64,000 bases of DNA from Serinus canaria (GCF_022539315.1 NC_066332.1:4607001-4671000); one strand, 5' to 3'. Positions 32,801-45,100 are shown, counted from the first letter of the stretch. Translations and numbers: made by a program. The notes: generated from the sequence alone by a model not told the origin.

Positions 32801-33870
32801 GTGCCAGGCAAGTGGCACAGCTGCCACCCAGATCCCAGACTCACTCCATCACTCCCCTGTTCAGCAACAGCAACTGGGCCACGGTGTTTTGGGGGAAAAA
32901 CCAACCCCCCTGGGCCACACTGGGTAATGGAAAAGGGAAGTCCCCAGCATGAAGCTGAGTGAGGGGTGGGAGGACATCAGCCAGTCTTGTCTCCAGGCTC
33001 ACCTCTGAGGGCAGCCAAGTTCTGTGGCTGCATCCCAAGAACAGACCTGGATCTGCGAGAGAGGCAGGGGCCAGCCCGAGGGCATCTGGCCAGGAAAGGA
33101 GGGAGAGGGCAGGATTCCCACGGCAAACCCCTCCGAGCTGCTTCCCTCCTCCTACCACACCGGGACCGAGCAGGACCTCCCTGCGCAGCTCACACAGGCA
33201 CCTCCTGCGGACAAAGGTCGCGTTTATCTGTTTTAATAATTTATTTAAACCGCTACAGCAGACACCCGGCAGGAGCCATCTTTATGCAGACCCCAGGAAA
33301 GGGGCAGGAACCGCAGCACCCCAGCTCGGTTCACTCATCCCTCCCCGACCCACCCGAGGGAGCTGCCTGCAGAGCTGGGACCGTGCTGGTCACTCACCGC
33401 ACCCTGAGCTTCTTCCCTTTCCTTCCCTCCTGCCAGGAGCTGCCGGGGCTGCGGGGCCGCAGTGCGGGCGGGCGGCCATGGCTGCGGTGCCTCCCCCGCG
33501 CCGGGAAAGCTCCGGGAGCGAGCTCGGCGACAACCAAACACCTCCCGGGGCTGCGAGCGCGGCCGCTGCCGTCCCTGCCCGGCAGCGGGGGGAGAGCGGG
33601 GACAAAGGCTCCGGTGCGTTGTCACAGCTGGTCGCTGTGCTCGGCCACAGCTGCAGCCGGACGTGCAGCCCCAAAAACCCAGCCCGTGGTGTCACCAAGG
33701 GGTGCAGACACCCCACGCCGTCGCAGCAGATGTGACACAGCCCACGTGAAGTGGCACAGACGAGTCCCCCCAGCCCCACAGGGCAACAGCAGAGCGGGGT
33801 TGGGCTGCGGGGAAACAGCCACATCCTCCTGCCAGCATCACCACCGTGCTGCAAACCGGGGCAAAACGCG
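29900..33870. other. Intergenic region between the miRNA locus and OVCA2
   Basis: GC-rich to about 30350, then ordinary unique sequence. No protein family recognised in any frame. An AT-rich block at 33215-33310 (TTTTAATAATTTATTTAAACC, with minus-strand AAATAAA) is set in CpG-richer DNA and may be a regulatory element or the end of an unannotated minus-strand RNA. A short 9-bp GCACTGGCA-like repeat lies at 32461-32505. Confidence 0.4.
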
Positions 33871-33873
33871 CTA

Positions 33874-34125
33874 GGGCTGAGAGCTGCTCACTCCTGCAGT
33901 GCTCCTCTGGGGCTGAGAGCTGCTCACTCCTGCAGTGCTGCTCTGGGGCTGAGAGCTGCTCACTCCTGCAGTGCTGCTCTGGGGCTGAGAGCTGCTCACT
34001 CCTGCAGTGCTGCTCTGGGGCTGAGAGCTGCTCACTCCTGCAGTGCTGCTCTGGGGCTGAGAGCTGCTCACTCCTGCAGTGCTGCTTTGGGGCTGAGAGA
34101 TGCTCACCCCTCCTATGCTGCTTTA
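33874..34125. repeat. 36-bp tandem repeat, six copies plus one degenerate
   Basis: Units start at 33874, 33910, 33946, 33982, 34018 and 34054. Each begins GGGCTGAGAGCTGCTCACTC and they are nearly identical. A decayed seventh unit runs from 34090. The period is a multiple of three, so frames stay open across the array on both strands (plus-strand repeat GAESCSLLQCCS). This looks like recent tandem amplification and not a gene. Confidence 0.95.
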
Positions 34126-34384
34126 ACCCTCGGCACTGCCAGGCCCGTTCCCAGCTCAGAAAGCACAGGAAGGGTTTCAGCAGCAGTGTCCTGCGGCCTC
34201 GCAGAGCTGACACTCAGCTGACAGGAGGAAAATTCACTTTTGTCACCTAATTTCCTTCTTTTACCAGCTCTACACCCCCAAGGAAAGCTGTGGTTAGAGA
34301 AGCTCTGCTAGCTCTCCTCTCCTGAGACTGATGCCCAGTGCTGAGCGGGCAGAAGCTGAGCAGGACACCTGCAACTGTTACAGC

Positions 34385-34390
34385 AATAAA
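34385..34390 (+). terminator. Isolated plus-strand poly(A) hexamer
   Basis: GCAATAAAGATTTT followed by T/G-rich sequence. No upstream gene is established; the miR-212/132 host transcript is the only plus-strand candidate, 4.5 kb away. Confidence 0.2.
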
Positions 34391-34774
34391 GATTTTCCTG
34401 TGCTTCTGGATCATACAGAGCCACAAACAGCAACAAGCTTTTCTTGTTCATGGAGGCACTTTGTGCAAGGAAGATTCAACACATGCACACCAAGCCAGCA
34501 GGCTTTTCATTCCTGAAACAACACCAGCCCTGGCACTGCCAAGGATGAGAGGGTTTTCCAGGCCCAGACCAGCTGGAAGCTTGGCTTAAGAGATATTAAA
34601 ACCCACGAGGTTTTGGGGTGTCAAACTGCAAGAGCTCTGTGCTCTGCAGATACGTCCTGTGGCTGAGCTGAGGAACTCTCCTTTTGAGCAGGTGTTGGAG
34701 TCTCTGAAAGCACTTTGCCCACAGAGCAGTGTCACCCTCCTGCCTTCAACCCCCTCACTGTCACACTCATGTGT

Positions 34775-34875
34775 TACATGTCATACATGCTATATACATT
34801 ATATATAACTTGATATACATATGTATATATAGCCATATATATATACCCATACATATTTTATACTGATGTATACAA
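34775..34875. repeat. TA-rich low-complexity tract
   Basis: Alternating TATATA, ATACAT and CATATATATATA sequence, much lower in GC than its surroundings. It lies about 170 bases beyond the OVCA2 poly(A) signal. Confidence 0.85.
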
Positions 34876-35034
34876 CAAAGCTGAAAAAAAGGGAGATAAA
34901 GAACCATTTAGCCTGGCCTGGGTGAACACTGAAGAGCAGAATGTGCAGTGAGCTGTTCTCTGGTCCATCTGGAGACATGGAAACAGTGATGTTTCACAGG
35001 ATGGGTGGCTGCACACGGCTCACCAGAGCCCTTC

Positions 35035-35040
35035 TTTATT
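35035..35040 (-). terminator. OVCA2 (and probably DPH1) poly(A) signal overlapping the stop codon
   Basis: Minus-strand AATAAA at 35040-35035 shares two bases with the OVCA2 stop TAA (35041-35039), reading CTGTAATAAAG. No AATAAA was seen between the DPH1 stop and the OVCA2 start, so this may serve both. Confidence 0.6.
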
Positions 35041-35740
35041 ACAGAGCCCGTTCTCGAGCCTCCCCAGCCTCTGGGCGCTTGGCCTGGCCCTGCCCGGGGC
35101 AGAAGCGTTCCAGGAACTCCAGGTAGGCTTTCTTCTGCGCCGCAGCCGCAGGGATGAAGTGCCCGCCGGGGTGCGAGAGCACGACGGGCTCCACGAAGCA
35201 CTGGGCCAGCTCCCTGCTCAGGGGCGCTGCGATCACGGCGTCCGTGTCGCCCACGACGTGCAGCGTGGGCAGGGCGATGGGCTCCCGGTAGAAGTGTCCG
35301 TGTGCCGGGGCGCGGCTGGCGAACGCGGCCACCAGCACGGCGAAGGCCACCGGGAAGCGCGGGTCGCCGCGGGCCCGCAGGGTGCACACCATGGCGGCCA
35401 GCGCCGCGCCCTGGCTGAAGCCCAGCAGACCGTCGAAAGGCCCGTGCTCCGCCAGCGCCTCCGCCACGGCCGACAGAGACTCCTCCAGCCCCGCCGGAGC
35501 CGCGGCCGCTTCGCCCGCCTCGAACGTGCCGGGCCCGGAGAACCACCAGCCGCGAGGGGGGTCATCCCCGTCGGGGTCGTCCTCAGCGCCGGCGGGCAAG
35601 CGGTGCGGCGCGTCAATGGCCACCAGCTCGGCGCGGCCGCGCAGGGCCTTGCGGAGCGCGCCGGTGCGCTGGTGGAGGCGGCGGGCGCTCTGCCGGTACC
35701 CGTGCAGTGCCAGCAGCCGCAGCGGCCGCGCCTCCGCCAT
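35039..35740 (-). CDS. OVCA2: OVCA2 serine hydrolase (FSH1-type alpha/beta hydrolase)
   Basis: A 233-residue protein from ATG at 35740 to TAA. OVCA2 is a small alpha/beta-fold serine hydrolase of the FSH1 family, active on long-chain esters in vitro in mammals. The nucleophile motif GFSQGAAL has Ser at 109. The acid lies in HVVGDTD (Asp165/167) and the His in HPGGHFIP (His194). The start is clear from MAEARPLRLLALHGYRQS and the family motif GALRKALRGRAELV. The frame is uninterrupted, so the coding part is one exon here, whereas I recall two in human. It lies 383 bases downstream of the DPH1 stop on the same strand. A CCAAT box and ETS-like site sit just upstream. Confidence 0.95.
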   Translation of the reverse strand: MAEARPLRLLALHGYRQSARRLHQRTGALRKALRGRAELVAIDAPHRLPAGAEDDPDGDDPPRGWWFSGPGTFEAGEAAAAPAGLEESLSAVAEALAEHGPFDGLLGFSQGAALAAMVCTLRARGDPRFPVAFAVLVAAFASRAPAHGHFYREPIALPTLHVVGDTDAVIAAPLSRELAQCFVEPVVLSHPGGHFIPAAAAQKKAYLEFLERFCPGQGQAKRPEAGEARERAL

Positions 35741-35830
35741 GGCCGCGCCCCGGCAGCGCCACTTCCGCCTTCCCGCCGAAACGCGGAGCGCTGATTGGGC
35801 GGACAGAGGAGAGCGAGCAGAGGGCCTCCG
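35741..35830 (-). promoter_or_regulatory. OVCA2 promoter (TATA-less, CCAAT and ETS-like sites)
   Basis: On minus, CCAAT lies at 35798-35794 (plus ATTGG) and GCGGAAGTG at about 35768-35760, 20-60 bases above the ATG, within CpG-rich DNA. This is typical of housekeeping promoters. Confidence 0.5.
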
Positions 35831-36122
35831 CGGAGGTGACGCGCGCCCCCTGGCGGCGGGAGGTCGCCGGCGGGGGTGAGGACGGGGTAGCCCCGGCGGG
35901 GCGGGCGGGACGCAACCCTCGGTGCGACCGAGGGCAGGGCCGCAGCACGGCCCGGTCCTGCAAAGGGCAATTCCCCGCGGAGAGCCGGGGTCGGTCCTTG
36001 CAGGCAGTGGTGGTGTCAAGTTACGGGGTGCGACCCCATCCATTGCAGTAGGGGGGTCCCGGTGGTGCTCACATCAGCGGTGCCCCTGCCAGGTCCCGGA
36101 GCGCGGCAGCTGCGGGCAACAC

Positions 36123-39100
36123 TCACGAAGCTGCGAGGTCCCCGGTGCTTGGCTGCTCCTCACCCTCGGGCGGGGCAGGGGGCACGGGTGGCTTCCCCTG
36201 CAGGGAGAGGGAGGGTCAGGGATGTCCCAGCCCCAGGCGGAGCTGCCATGAGCCGGTCCGTGCCCAGCCCGCAGCACCCCCGGGGGGAACCCCCCCCATT
36301 CCCGGGGAGCCGCGGGGCTCGGCTGGCGCTCACCCCGACAGGGCTGGGGAGAGCCGCGTGTTCCTCCCCCGGACCGGGCTGGCATTGTCCCCGTTACTGC
36401 TCGGTGGCAACGACACCACGGGGTGGCGCTTTCGGTACGCGTCACCGGGCACCGAGCGGCACCTGCTCAGCCCGTCCCGGTGCTCTCACCGGCCCGAGGG
36501 ACCGAACGGGGACCCGGTGTCACCCCGCTGCCCACCTGTGCCGACCGCCCGCGGCGCTGGGGCTGTGTGCCACCGTGGTTCACCGTCCACGGCCCCAGGG
36601 ACTGGCTGGCATAGAAGTCCATGGGATAAGGCTGCTGCCACTCGATGTCCTGGAGAGCCACTGCCGCCTGCAGAGAGGACGGGGGATGAGTCCCAGAGCA
36701 GTGCCCTCACAGGGGGAGCTGGTGGTGCTGGGAGAGGTCCCAGCATCCAGCTTGGTGTGCTGAGGAGGGCACTGCTGGGGCAAAGCTGGAGGCACTGGGA
36801 ATCCCACCAGTTTCACAAAAGATTAGCTATCCCAGCAGCGTGCCTGGACTGCGCACAGAGCACAGATGCAGAGAGGAGGGGACACTGTCTGGGCGCAGGG
36901 ACATCCCCAAGCCTGCTCTGGTGCACCACCCCAAGCCAGGACTGCCCCCACAAAAGAGAGAGGGGTGCTCACCTCATAGGGTGTCAGCAGTGGCTTGCTG
37001 AAAGCTTCTCCCCAGTCGATGGAGAGCCGGGGACAGGCTACCTGCACCCACCTGGAAGGGAAATGTCACAGTGGGGATGAGCCCCTCAGCAGAACCCTAG
37101 AAGGTCCTTACTGTGCCAGCACCACCCTGCTAAGAACAGCCCTGCCCCTTCCCTGCACAGTGACAGCAGGACAGAAGTGTCAGGGACAGCTTCAAGCGAG
37201 AATTGCACAGGGATGGGGCACCCTGGGGCTGGAGGGGGTCAGCAGCACTCACACATCCACCTCTGGGAAGAGCTTTAACTTGCTGGGGAAGATCTCAGAC
37301 AGCAGCACCCGCACATAGGGCCGGCCCAGGGCACGGAGACGTGACTCCAGATGCTGCAGGGGAAAAAGGCACCTGGCAGGGTTAGGGTCTCCCAGCAAGC
37401 CCTCCAAGCCCTGCTCACAGCCCCTTCCTGGCCACCAGACCCTCTGTGGGTCCCAGCTCTGCCCCACGTGTCCCCTTGGCAGTCATAGGCCAGACTGTGG
37501 CCATGGCTCCGGCTTGTGCCCAGCTCTCCCCAGCACGTGCTTCAGCCTAATGAAGTAATTACTGCTCAATGACAACAATCTGTTCTCGTTAGCGGCTGCC
37601 TGCCCTGGGACACCCGCCTGTCATGGGCTGGCTGCAGCCAGGGCTTGAAGGAGGAGGAGAGGGGCCAGAGATGTCCTTGTCCTCCAGAGCCAGCACTAAT
37701 CGCCCCCTGCCCAGCCAGCCCGTGCCCTGCCCACTGTGGAAGAGCAGCTGCTGGGACCTTGCTGCCCTACCTCAAATCTCACCTGTGGCTACCCCAGCAT
37801 TTCTGGGTGTGAGCAGGGCCACCATGCTCAGAGGGCAGAACTCTGCTGTCCTGCTCCTCTCTCCCAGCCGGGGTGCAGAAAGCACCAGCACGGCAGCTGA
37901 GCAGGGATGCTGAACCTGATCGGAAGTTCATCCAATTAAAACAAACCCAGCCAATTAATTGCCGAGCTGTCTGGGCGAGGGGGGGTTCTCCAAGACTGGC
38001 CGGCTCTCCCCAGGAATGGGTTTAATGAGCCCTTGTCCAGCCTCCTTCAACTGCTGCTAATTGGCCACGCAGACCGGGGCCAGTGGCCACTGAGTTGCGA
38101 GCGGTGCCACATCCACCCTGGCAGCAATGATGCCATCGCTTGCCACTCCTTCCCCCCACCCAACAGCAATGCCTGGTGCTCAGTGGGGACATTGGGGAGG
38201 GGGCTGGTACCTGTAGGATCCTGGGGGAGCCCTGACGGCCCAGCGTGCCCAGGATGAGGCCCCAGCAGCGGGCAGTGCTGGCAGTGCGGATGGCGTCCTG
38301 CCGGGCGCGGTGCATGCGCTCGTGGCTGTAGTGCTCCTGCGAGAACACTTTGCTGTAGGGATCGTACCTGCAAAGCACAGCCAGGCTCACACGGGCTCCA
38401 TCACCAGCCCTCCTCCCAGTGATGCCCGTCCCTCATTAGCACTAATTGCCTCCCACAGCATCTGCCCTCCTGGCTGATATAGGACCCAGCCGGCTCGTTA
38501 GGGGACAAGGACAGGGATAGGGACAAGTGTCCCACCACAGCACCCCAACACTCAGCAGAGCCTCGGCTCCGTGCTCGGCTTCACACTCAGCTCCCCCCAT
38601 TCTGGCTCATCAATTATAAAGAATTCTTTGATTTGTTGCTTTGTTTGACGAGGAGAATTTTAATCAAATCCCACTCGGGTTTCGGCAGCTTCACCAGCGC
38701 CATAAACCTGACGTGCGCCTCCCGTTTGTAACAAACGACCTACTAGGAAATTCAGATTCCTCCAAATGGGCCCAGCCTTTCACTCCTGATATTTCATCTG
38801 CTTTCAGCAGCCTCATCATCGCGCTTTATGGCCTCTGCCTGCAGCAGCCGGGCTTTAATGGCTGCACCTCCACGCGCTTTCACAGGTACTTGTCAAAATG
38901 TTTATATTCAGCTGGAGTAAATGGCTGGTGTTCATCTCCCCCAAGCACCTCCTCACCCACCCCGTGGCCTCTCACCTGCCCATGCCTGCAGCTGGCAGCT
39001 GCCAGCCCAGCCCTGGGGGGCACATGGGGACAGATGGGGTGGTCCCCACCATGGGATTGGAGCTTGTACCTGTATGCAGGTATCCCTGGGTTGGCAATCA

Positions 39101-42100
39101 TGATGGACTCCAGGTGGAAGCGCCCGTCGCCCAAATACCTGCCAAGATGGGAGGGAGAGCTATGGCACTGGGAAACAGCAGCACCCCATCCACGTGTCCA
39201 CTGTTTTCCAAACTGCAGCACAGTGAAGATGCCAGGAATCCAAGCTCCTGTGCTGGGACCCAGGGGCAGCAGGCACAGCCAGGGTTCCCTGGCATGGCAG
39301 GGCTGGAGAGGCAGCCATGCTCGGAGCAAGGAGGGGTGCTCACACCAGCACGGGGTGGCTGGGAGCTGCTCCATCTCAATGGCTGGTTCTAGACGTTGCT
39401 GCTTCCATTTCTAATCGGATTTCCAGTCAGCAATTACATTTCAAAGCCTTTCATTCAGCTGCCCTAATGGAGTGAGGGCCTGGAAAATGAATTCAGACGT
39501 AAAACTTGACTAGATTTTGCCCTTAATTGGAGAATGACATTTTGGGAGATCAAAGCTAATTTGTCTGCAAAAGTTAGCCCCAGAGACGGTGCAAAGAAGA
39601 AAATAATAATGCAGGGAGGACGCAGGTAAGGCCGAGTGCACCTGCGCGGGTTGGTACCACACTGCCGCTCCTCTGCCAGCTGCAAGGACCCACTCTCACC
39701 AATGCAGCGCCAGCCTGGCTGCCCCTGCCGTCCTTGGAGAGACAGAAAGTGGCTCAGGATGAATCCAGCACTCTCACTGTCCCTGTGTCCAGCAATCTCC
39801 CTGTATGGCCGTGCTTGGAAAGGCACTGGTGATGTTGGCTCCCAGCAGCGTGGGCAAGAAGGAGCTCAGCAGGGCCCAAACCCACACCTGGGCTCCCCGG
39901 CTCCCCCCAAGGGTGGGGTCCTTGTATTTATTTATTCTGCAGCACACTGTATTCACAGTACATTAAGCATTTCCATTACCTAAAATAATTAGGTGATAGG
40001 AAGCGAAGTGCTCCCTCTAATTTGCTGTCCTTAAATAAAATTAATGTTGCTGTGATGTTGGGCCCTGGCCATTTGTCTTTTCCAATTATCCACCCGCCCT
40101 TCCATCTATTATCTATTCTGATATACGACTCAATTATTTCCTCCGTGCTACAAGCACACGCCACTTAAAGCAGCGTGAGGAGCTGAAGGGGGCCCATCCC
40201 AGCCTGTGGATAGCCCTAACCATCCCCTAAAATTGCACAAAACCAGGCAGGGGGTGCAGGAAGGATGGCAAGTCTGGGCCAGGCAGGAGGGTGCTGAAGG
40301 ACCCTGGGTACTTACACAATGGCATCTGTGTCCTGAGCGAGCCGGGGTGACGTACAGCCCAAGATCTCTCCCGGGGACAGTGGCTTACACTGGGGTACAC
40401 ACACCTTGTACTGGGAGCGCAGCTCCTGGGACACTGCCTGTGGGAGACTGGGGGTCAGCAGGGACAGGCATGGCACAATAGGGTGGCTGAGGATCCTTGG
40501 GGACACCCCAACCCTGGCAGTCCCAGCTGTTGTGACCCGGTGGAGGGGAACCAACCTGCTTGGGGTAGCACCAGGAACAGCCCTGCTCAGCGGGGGATGC
40601 TCAGCGAGGCTCAACCAAGGTATCAATTAAAAGACAAGGGAAAAGGCTTAACGCTTGGATAGCCCCGTGTTTTGATAGACACGGCTCAAGAGGCTCATTC
40701 ATCTCCTCCCCTCCTGCCCAGCCGGCCGTTCAGGGGCAGACAGACAGAGCCGCCGGAGCTTCCCCGGCCGCTGCCGGCACTGCATCAAAATGCCAAGTGC
40801 TCCACCGCCTGCCCTGACATTTCCAGAGCAGCTCCCGGGGGAGCTGGGGAGGGGTGCTGCCATGAAACATTGATCAGAGTTATTATAAAGTACTTGATCA
40901 ACGTTATGGCAGCACCACATTATTGCAGTGACTCGTCAGAGGGGAACCAGCTCCACCAGCACCCCGGGGCAGCCGCTCCCGCCGCGGGGCTGGGGCAGGG
41001 AAGGGCTGAGCCAGAGGAAAACTCAGGGGGAGACAAAAGCCAGGGATTTCCATCTCACCTGCACTGTGGAGACAAACTGGATGGTGCTGACCAGGGCCAG
41101 GGAGGTGCCTGCTGCAAAGTTGAAGCGAATGGTCTCAAGGAAATGGGATGCATCGATCTTTATGTCCACGAACACATAGAGCATCTTCAGCCCCTGGGTG
41201 GAGTCGATGGGAACTGGTGACAGGAAGAGACAGGGTCTGAGTGTGGGGTACACCTAGGGCTTCAGCGAGCCCCAGGCTGTTGCTGCCTGCAGCTGGGGGA
41301 TAAAGCATGTTGGTGGGGCTCCCTGTACCCCAAACTGCCCTGCCACAGGCAGGCTGGGCTGTGCCACCCCCCTGCCTGTGCTGGCACCCAGGCCAGGGGG
41401 TGCAGATGGGAGCCACAGAGAGCACCCTCTCATTTCTCTCCAGATAATGGCAGCCTGGGGAATCAATGAACACAAATCTAATTACCCCTGGTGCTAAGAA
41501 GCCTTTGTCACCACGATTAAGTGAATAATTAAAGTACACAGAGTCCACATCGATCCACAGCTCCACGTTCACTTCCCATTTTGGTGCTCTTTGCCTGATC
41601 ACAATTAAGTGCAAATTACTCCCTCCTGCGGGGCACGTGGGGCTGGGAGAGAGCAGGAAGGAAGCATCGTGTGCCTCACCACTGGCTGCCCTGGTGACAG
41701 GACCACCGTGGGCAGCTTAAAAGGAGCCCAGCATCCTCACAGCAGCCTGTGGGTAACCCAGGGTGCCCTGTGACCCACCCAACTCTGCCCTGTGACCCAC
41801 CCAACCCAGAGCAGGCAAGGGCGACAAGGCCACGGGGAGCAGATGGCAGCTGGTCTGGTGACAGTCAGCCTGGCAGTGCCTGCCTGTCCCTGCAGGGAGC
41901 AGCTCCAGCTGATGTGATTCCCATTCCCTGGAGCAGCTTGATGGATACGGCCCCTTTTTCTCCTTTCTGCTGTTCATTCATGAGCAGCAGGCTACAAACC
42001 AGGAGTTTTATACTCCCTGTTCCAGTGGTGCCCATAACCCTCCTACCGTAACAAAGCACCTAGCACACTTATTTATCACCAGGAACGCTCACACCGACAT

Positions 42101-45100
42101 GGCTTTCAGGACAGAGTTCTCAACTGGGGAGTCAGTATTTTATACAGAGCCTGATGCAATTCTTCAAACCCATTTACAGGGCCCCATAAACGTCCAGGAG
42201 GGTTGCCAGGTGCTGGGAGCGTGGCAGCAGCAGGGATGCACACACCTCCTACTCATTATGGCAATTCTGCAGATCCACCTTAAAACCCAGAGCGTCTTAT
42301 TGTTATTTTTGGGCTGATTCCATCCTGGGTGGACTTCAAAGTTAGCAGCATCTGGGACAGCAGCGCAGTTTCCATGGCAACTGGATCCAGAGTACTGTCC
42401 GCCTGGGGAGCACACAGCCTCCTCCTCCTCCTCCCTTCCCCGCCCAGCCTGCACTGTACCCGCAAAGCTGCCTTTCCTGGCCCTGGGGCAAGCAGGACCC
42501 CCAGGCCCTTGCTCTCCTCTGCCATCATTCCCTTTGTCATCACTCCACAGAGGCCAGGTGGGGAGCAGGAGGAGCCTCATCCCCTGGGCCAGCAGGGTCC
42601 TCCCAAGCCATGGCCTGGCTGCTCTGCTCTCGGGGACACGGCTAGATCTGTGTGCTGCTGCAGCAGCCGAGCACGATGAGCACGCCCTGCTGCGCCCCAG
42701 ATCCCGCCCGTGAGCAGCCACCCAGCCAGCCTGGCCCCATCCAAAGCCAGCAGCTGAAGCTGGAGAACAGAAAGCCCTCTGGTAAGAGATTAGCCTTTGG
42801 CACTAAGTCTCCGAGCTGGCATCCAGAGGGGTGTGGAGTTGCTCGGTGTGGCACGGTGGCAGCAGCACAGCCTCCACAGTGCCACACATGGCCCACCCCA
42901 GCAGCACCCCAGGACTCAGTGTCACCTACTTAGACAACTGTGTCCATAGTGCACCAGGAAGTCAGCGCCCAGGGCCCGGGCCGTGTAGTCATCCACGCAG
43001 CAGGCGCCGTAGGTCACGTCCCCCATCACCACTGCCTCTGCATCCGTGAACCTGTGGGAAGGCACAGCACTGAGGGTCACAGCCGTGTCACCACAGCCCA
43101 GGTTCTGTCCCCCAGCACCGTGGCATGTCACTACGGGGGGACCCCGCGCTGCCACCGAGCCACGCGCCGAAGAGGACAAGCACTGGCTACTCTCCGAGAT
43201 GTCAACATGATTAAGCTGGAGAGCGGTAATCCGCCTCTTCAATTGGGTAAAGCTGTTTGCAATTCAGCGGATTATCCACTCATCAAACAATACGCTGCCA
43301 GATTCCTAATGCTCCAGCGGGGAGAGCAGCAGAGGGAGACCCGGCACAGCGTGGTGCCACCGCTTCCATCAGCCAGCTCTAGGGACTGGAGCCACCAGGA
43401 TGGGCAGAACAGCTGTCCTGGCATCTCTTGTGGTGCCAGCCAAGCCACCATCACCCCACAGCTGTGGGCACTGTGTGAGCTGGTAAATCCAATCTGCACC
43501 TGGCTGTGTCAGCCCTGTATGCCAGTTTGGCCAAGCTATGTGACCTCCAGAAGAGCTGGTGCTAAAGTAGCACTTGGCAAGGGAAAGCACCAAACCACCA
43601 CTGGTGCTGTCCCCTACCCCCAGCGCTCCAGTCCACACACACCTGGCACCTGCCAGCCTGTGGGTGAAGGGGCACATACCAGCACCGAACAGCAAAGCCA
43701 GGGCTCTGGCATGATTCAGAGGCACCAACTTTGTGGGTATTTATTGCACCATTTTGGGGGATTATTAGCTTGGCTACCTTCCCAGGGAGCTGCCGCAGCA
43801 GGATGAGAGCAGGTATCGCGTTGACAAAGCCCCGTGCCTGGAGGGGCTGCTTAAACCAGATGCTAATTCCTTATTTAATTGAGGCCTGCTGTAGCTCGGT
43901 GCCAGCGGGGTCCCCCCTGCTGCTGGCACTGGGGACCAGGGAAGGAGGGGGCCCTGGCACAGAGTCACCTTCTGCAGCACCCATGTCTGGCTGGGGGCCA
44001 GGGTCCCGCGCTCCCCCCGAGCGCCAGGCAGGGAGCGTTACGTCGGCGGCAAGAATAGAAATGGTGGGCAGAGCTGGGCAGATGGCAGAAGGTGGAGAAA
44101 TGGCGGAGCGTGCTGAATATTAACAGCTCCGGCCCATCCGTCAGCGCCCGGGGAGGGGGACAGGGGAGCAGCAATGCTGGAGCATCCCTAAGGAGGGCAC
44201 ACAGCCATCCTCACCTCTGAGTCTGGCCTGGGCAGCTCCAACTCTGCAAGGGTTGAGGAACGTCAGAGGATGGGCAGGATCCTGCCAGCACCCAAATCCC
44301 GCGATTCCTCACGGCCAGCGTGGCCTGGATGGGAGGATGGCTCCTCCACTGCCCACGTGGTCACACCGTGGGGCTGGGGGCTGCCAGTGTAGGTTTGAGA
44401 AGGCTCTTCCCACCCTTCCGAGCCCCCAGCCCCCTCCCCTAATGAGAGGTGATGAGATGAACATGAATCAGACTCCACACATCTCAGCAAAAGTGGAAAA
44501 TTATTCAGCTCCTTAAGATTCAGGATGGGGAGGTCTGACTCAGAGCGGCAGCCAGCGCCGCTTAATTTTTTATAGATTAAAATGTATGCAAATTGGCCCA
44601 AACCCCAGAGAAAGTCCCTGGGGGTGAAGAGCAAGAAAGTGAAATAGCAACAGTGGAAGGAGGAGGGCAGAGGTGCCCATGGCCCTGCCCAATGTGTGGG
44701 GCTGCAGCTGGGCAGGGAGAGATGAGGCTGAGCCCTGTGCTGGCCATGGGCAAGATTCCTCCTCTGGCTGCAGGGAGTGGAGTCACAGGCGAGCAAAGAG
44801 GTCATGGGATGGTGCCTGGTGAGGAGGGAACCCAATGGTGCTGGCAAGGCCAGGAGCCTGGTGGTGCTGCAGGAGGGGCTCCAGGATGGCACACACCGGG
44901 ATCACCCGCTCCGACTGCGCTGGACAATTGAGCGGAGCCATAATCATCTCCAGAGACAAATCAAAGGCAGGCGCCAGGGCCTCCCCTTGATGTTTTAATC
45001 AGTTCAGTGTCGCCAGAGTCTTTCATCAAACTACAGAGGAAGGAAATGTCAATTAGCAGCCACCTGCCTCCAACACGGGCTGGGGAGCTGCTTCCCAACC

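Noticed and set aside
32959..33874. Overlapping plus-strand frames of 258-302 codons
   Set aside because: Low-stop GC-rich sequence, no family resemblance, no splice or Kozak support.
33751..34250. Repetitive open frames on both strands (GAESCSLLQCCS and SSQPQSSTAGVS repeats)
   Set aside because: Created by the 36-bp tandem repeat, whose period is a multiple of three.
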